From an uncultured Steroidobacter sp. (GTDB taxonomy: Bacteria > Pseudomonadota > Gammaproteobacteria > Steroidobacterales > Steroidobacteraceae): a DNA stretch of 47,882 nt. Shown here in pieces: positions 45,446-47,882 of this stretch. A program made the position numbers and the translations under genes. Location of the stretch: contig NZ_CALFXI010000070.1 in assembly GCF_937958065.1 (NCBI RefSeq), forward strand, positions 1 through 47,882, given 5' to 3'. Below the pieces are notes generated by a model. That model was not told the origin of the DNA, did not search any database, and worked only from the letters and a program-made list of their open reading frames with translations. Position 1 is the stretch's first letter; each line of letters starts with the position of its first letter.

Positions 45446-45760
45446 ATGACTATTCGAACGACCGGCGTGCGCGCCGTGATGCTGGCGGCCGTGGTGGCGG
45501 TGACGGGCGCGTCGGCCTGGGCGCAGACCGCGCCCGAGCCGGTGGTCAAGGTGCCGGCGAACGTGCTGAGCGTCAGCGAGATCGAGAGTCGTCTCGGTGC
45601 CCAGGGCATCAAGGTGAAGGAGATCGAGGTGCGCGACCTGATCGCCGAGGTCGAGGGTTATGACGCGCAGGGACGCGAGGTGGAGATGGTGATCGATCGC
45701 CGCAGCGGCGAGATGCTGTCACACGAGTATGACGACGATCACAAGGCCAAGCGCAAGTAA
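45446..45760 (+). CDS. secreted PepSY domain protein
   Basis: The 104-aa product has a signal peptide (MTIRTTGVRAVMLAAVVAVT, cleaved near AWA). It then has a PepSY-like domain: LSVSEIESRLGAQGIKVKEI and a strand pair VEGYDAQGREVEMVIDRRSG, with an Asp/His/Lys-rich end (HEYDDDHKAKRK) that could bind metal. AGGAGA lies before the ATG. It is divergent from the PepSY-regulator-kinase operon and downstream of the phased repeats, so it is a probable regulon member. Confidence 0.83.
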   Translation: MTIRTTGVRAVMLAAVVAVTGASAWAQTAPEPVVKVPANVLSVSEIESRLGAQGIKVKEIEVRDLIAEVEGYDAQGREVEMVIDRRSGEMLSHEYDDDHKAKRK

Positions 45761-45770
45761 CATCGAGAAC

Positions 45771-45815
45771 GGGGACAGCTCCGTTTTCCATCGACGGAAA
45801 ACGAGATCTGTCCCC
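45771..45815. repeat. imperfect palindrome, REP-like element or bidirectional terminator
   Basis: GGGGACAG (45771-45778) pairs with CTGTCCCC (45808-45815), and inside it CGTTTTCC (45782-45789) pairs with GGAAAACG (45796-45803) around a six-base loop. The GGGGACAG...CGTTTTCC layout resembles dispersed REP-type palindromes associated with RAYT transposases. It lies between the convergent PepSY and malic enzyme genes; copy number cannot be seen here. Confidence 0.55.
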
Positions 45816-45834
45816 TCTGCAGGGGCCCGAGGGC

Positions 45835-47882
<2,048 letters not shown>

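Overview
The window reads as ordinary chromosome of a GC-rich gammaproteobacterium. Supporting signs are a MaeB-type malic enzyme fused to a phosphotransacetylase domain, an AcrAB-TolC-like efflux operon under a TetR repressor, an E. coli-style LexA box (CTGT-N8-ACAG), a DUF2909 twin-membrane protein, and many oxidative, signalling and sugar-acid genes. A Steroidobacter-like environmental lineage would fit, but that is inference; no rRNA or marker gene fixes the taxon. I see no prophage, insertion sequence or CRISPR array. One tRNA (Thr, TGT) is present.

Layout. 1-2.3 kb: an SRPBCC gene cut by the window edge and a 108-aa unknown protein behind a LexA-box promoter, a secreted unknown, methionine aminopeptidase and a small membrane protein. 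2.5-6.6 kb: a large secreted subtilisin/sedolisin-like protease with its own terminator, an NTF2-like secreted protein, a universal stress protein and tRNA-Thr. 6.7-13.2 kb: an RND tripartite efflux operon (adaptor, pump, outer-membrane channel) divergent from its TetR regulator. 13.4-17.3 kb: FucP-type sugar transporter, ornithine cyclodeaminase family enzyme, a lipoprotein with a methyltransferase fold, and a completely disordered Gln-rich protein. 17.4-22.4 kb: FtrA-like regulator/MFS/Dabb operon, rhodanese, small membrane protein, VOC and DUF4242 proteins, and a repeat-rich secreted protein. 22.5-27.5 kb: DUF2909 operon ending in a MocR regulator, a RibD-like reductase, and a split bacterial end-joining pair (LigD-type polymerase facing an ATP-dependent ligase).

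27.5-34 kb: S41 peptidase homologue, extensin-like M15-fold protein, VOC and AraC proteins, a RecB/Cas4-type nuclease fused to an XPD/DinG-like helicase, and a GNAT acetyltransferase. 34.1-39.8 kb: a four-gene operon with translational overlaps (hybrid kinase with three receivers, CheR, CheB, receiver-kinase). 39.8-42.8 kb: mannonate dehydratase (ManD), its FadR-subfamily regulator and a class I glutamine amidotransferase, linked by three copies of the same operator-like 11-mer. 42.8-45.8 kb: a PepSY/response-regulator/sensor-kinase operon divergent from a second PepSY protein, with phased repeats between them. The window ends in malic enzyme, which runs off the right edge.

Genes that appear to work together: the efflux operon and its repressor; gntR-manD (hexuronate catabolism) perhaps with the sugar transporter; the two end-joining enzymes; the kinase-CheR-CheB module; and the PepSY two-component system. 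A recurrent structural theme is that convergent genes overlap or nearly touch at their 3' ends (8 of 12 convergent pairs), including two pairs whose stop codons share one CTAG.
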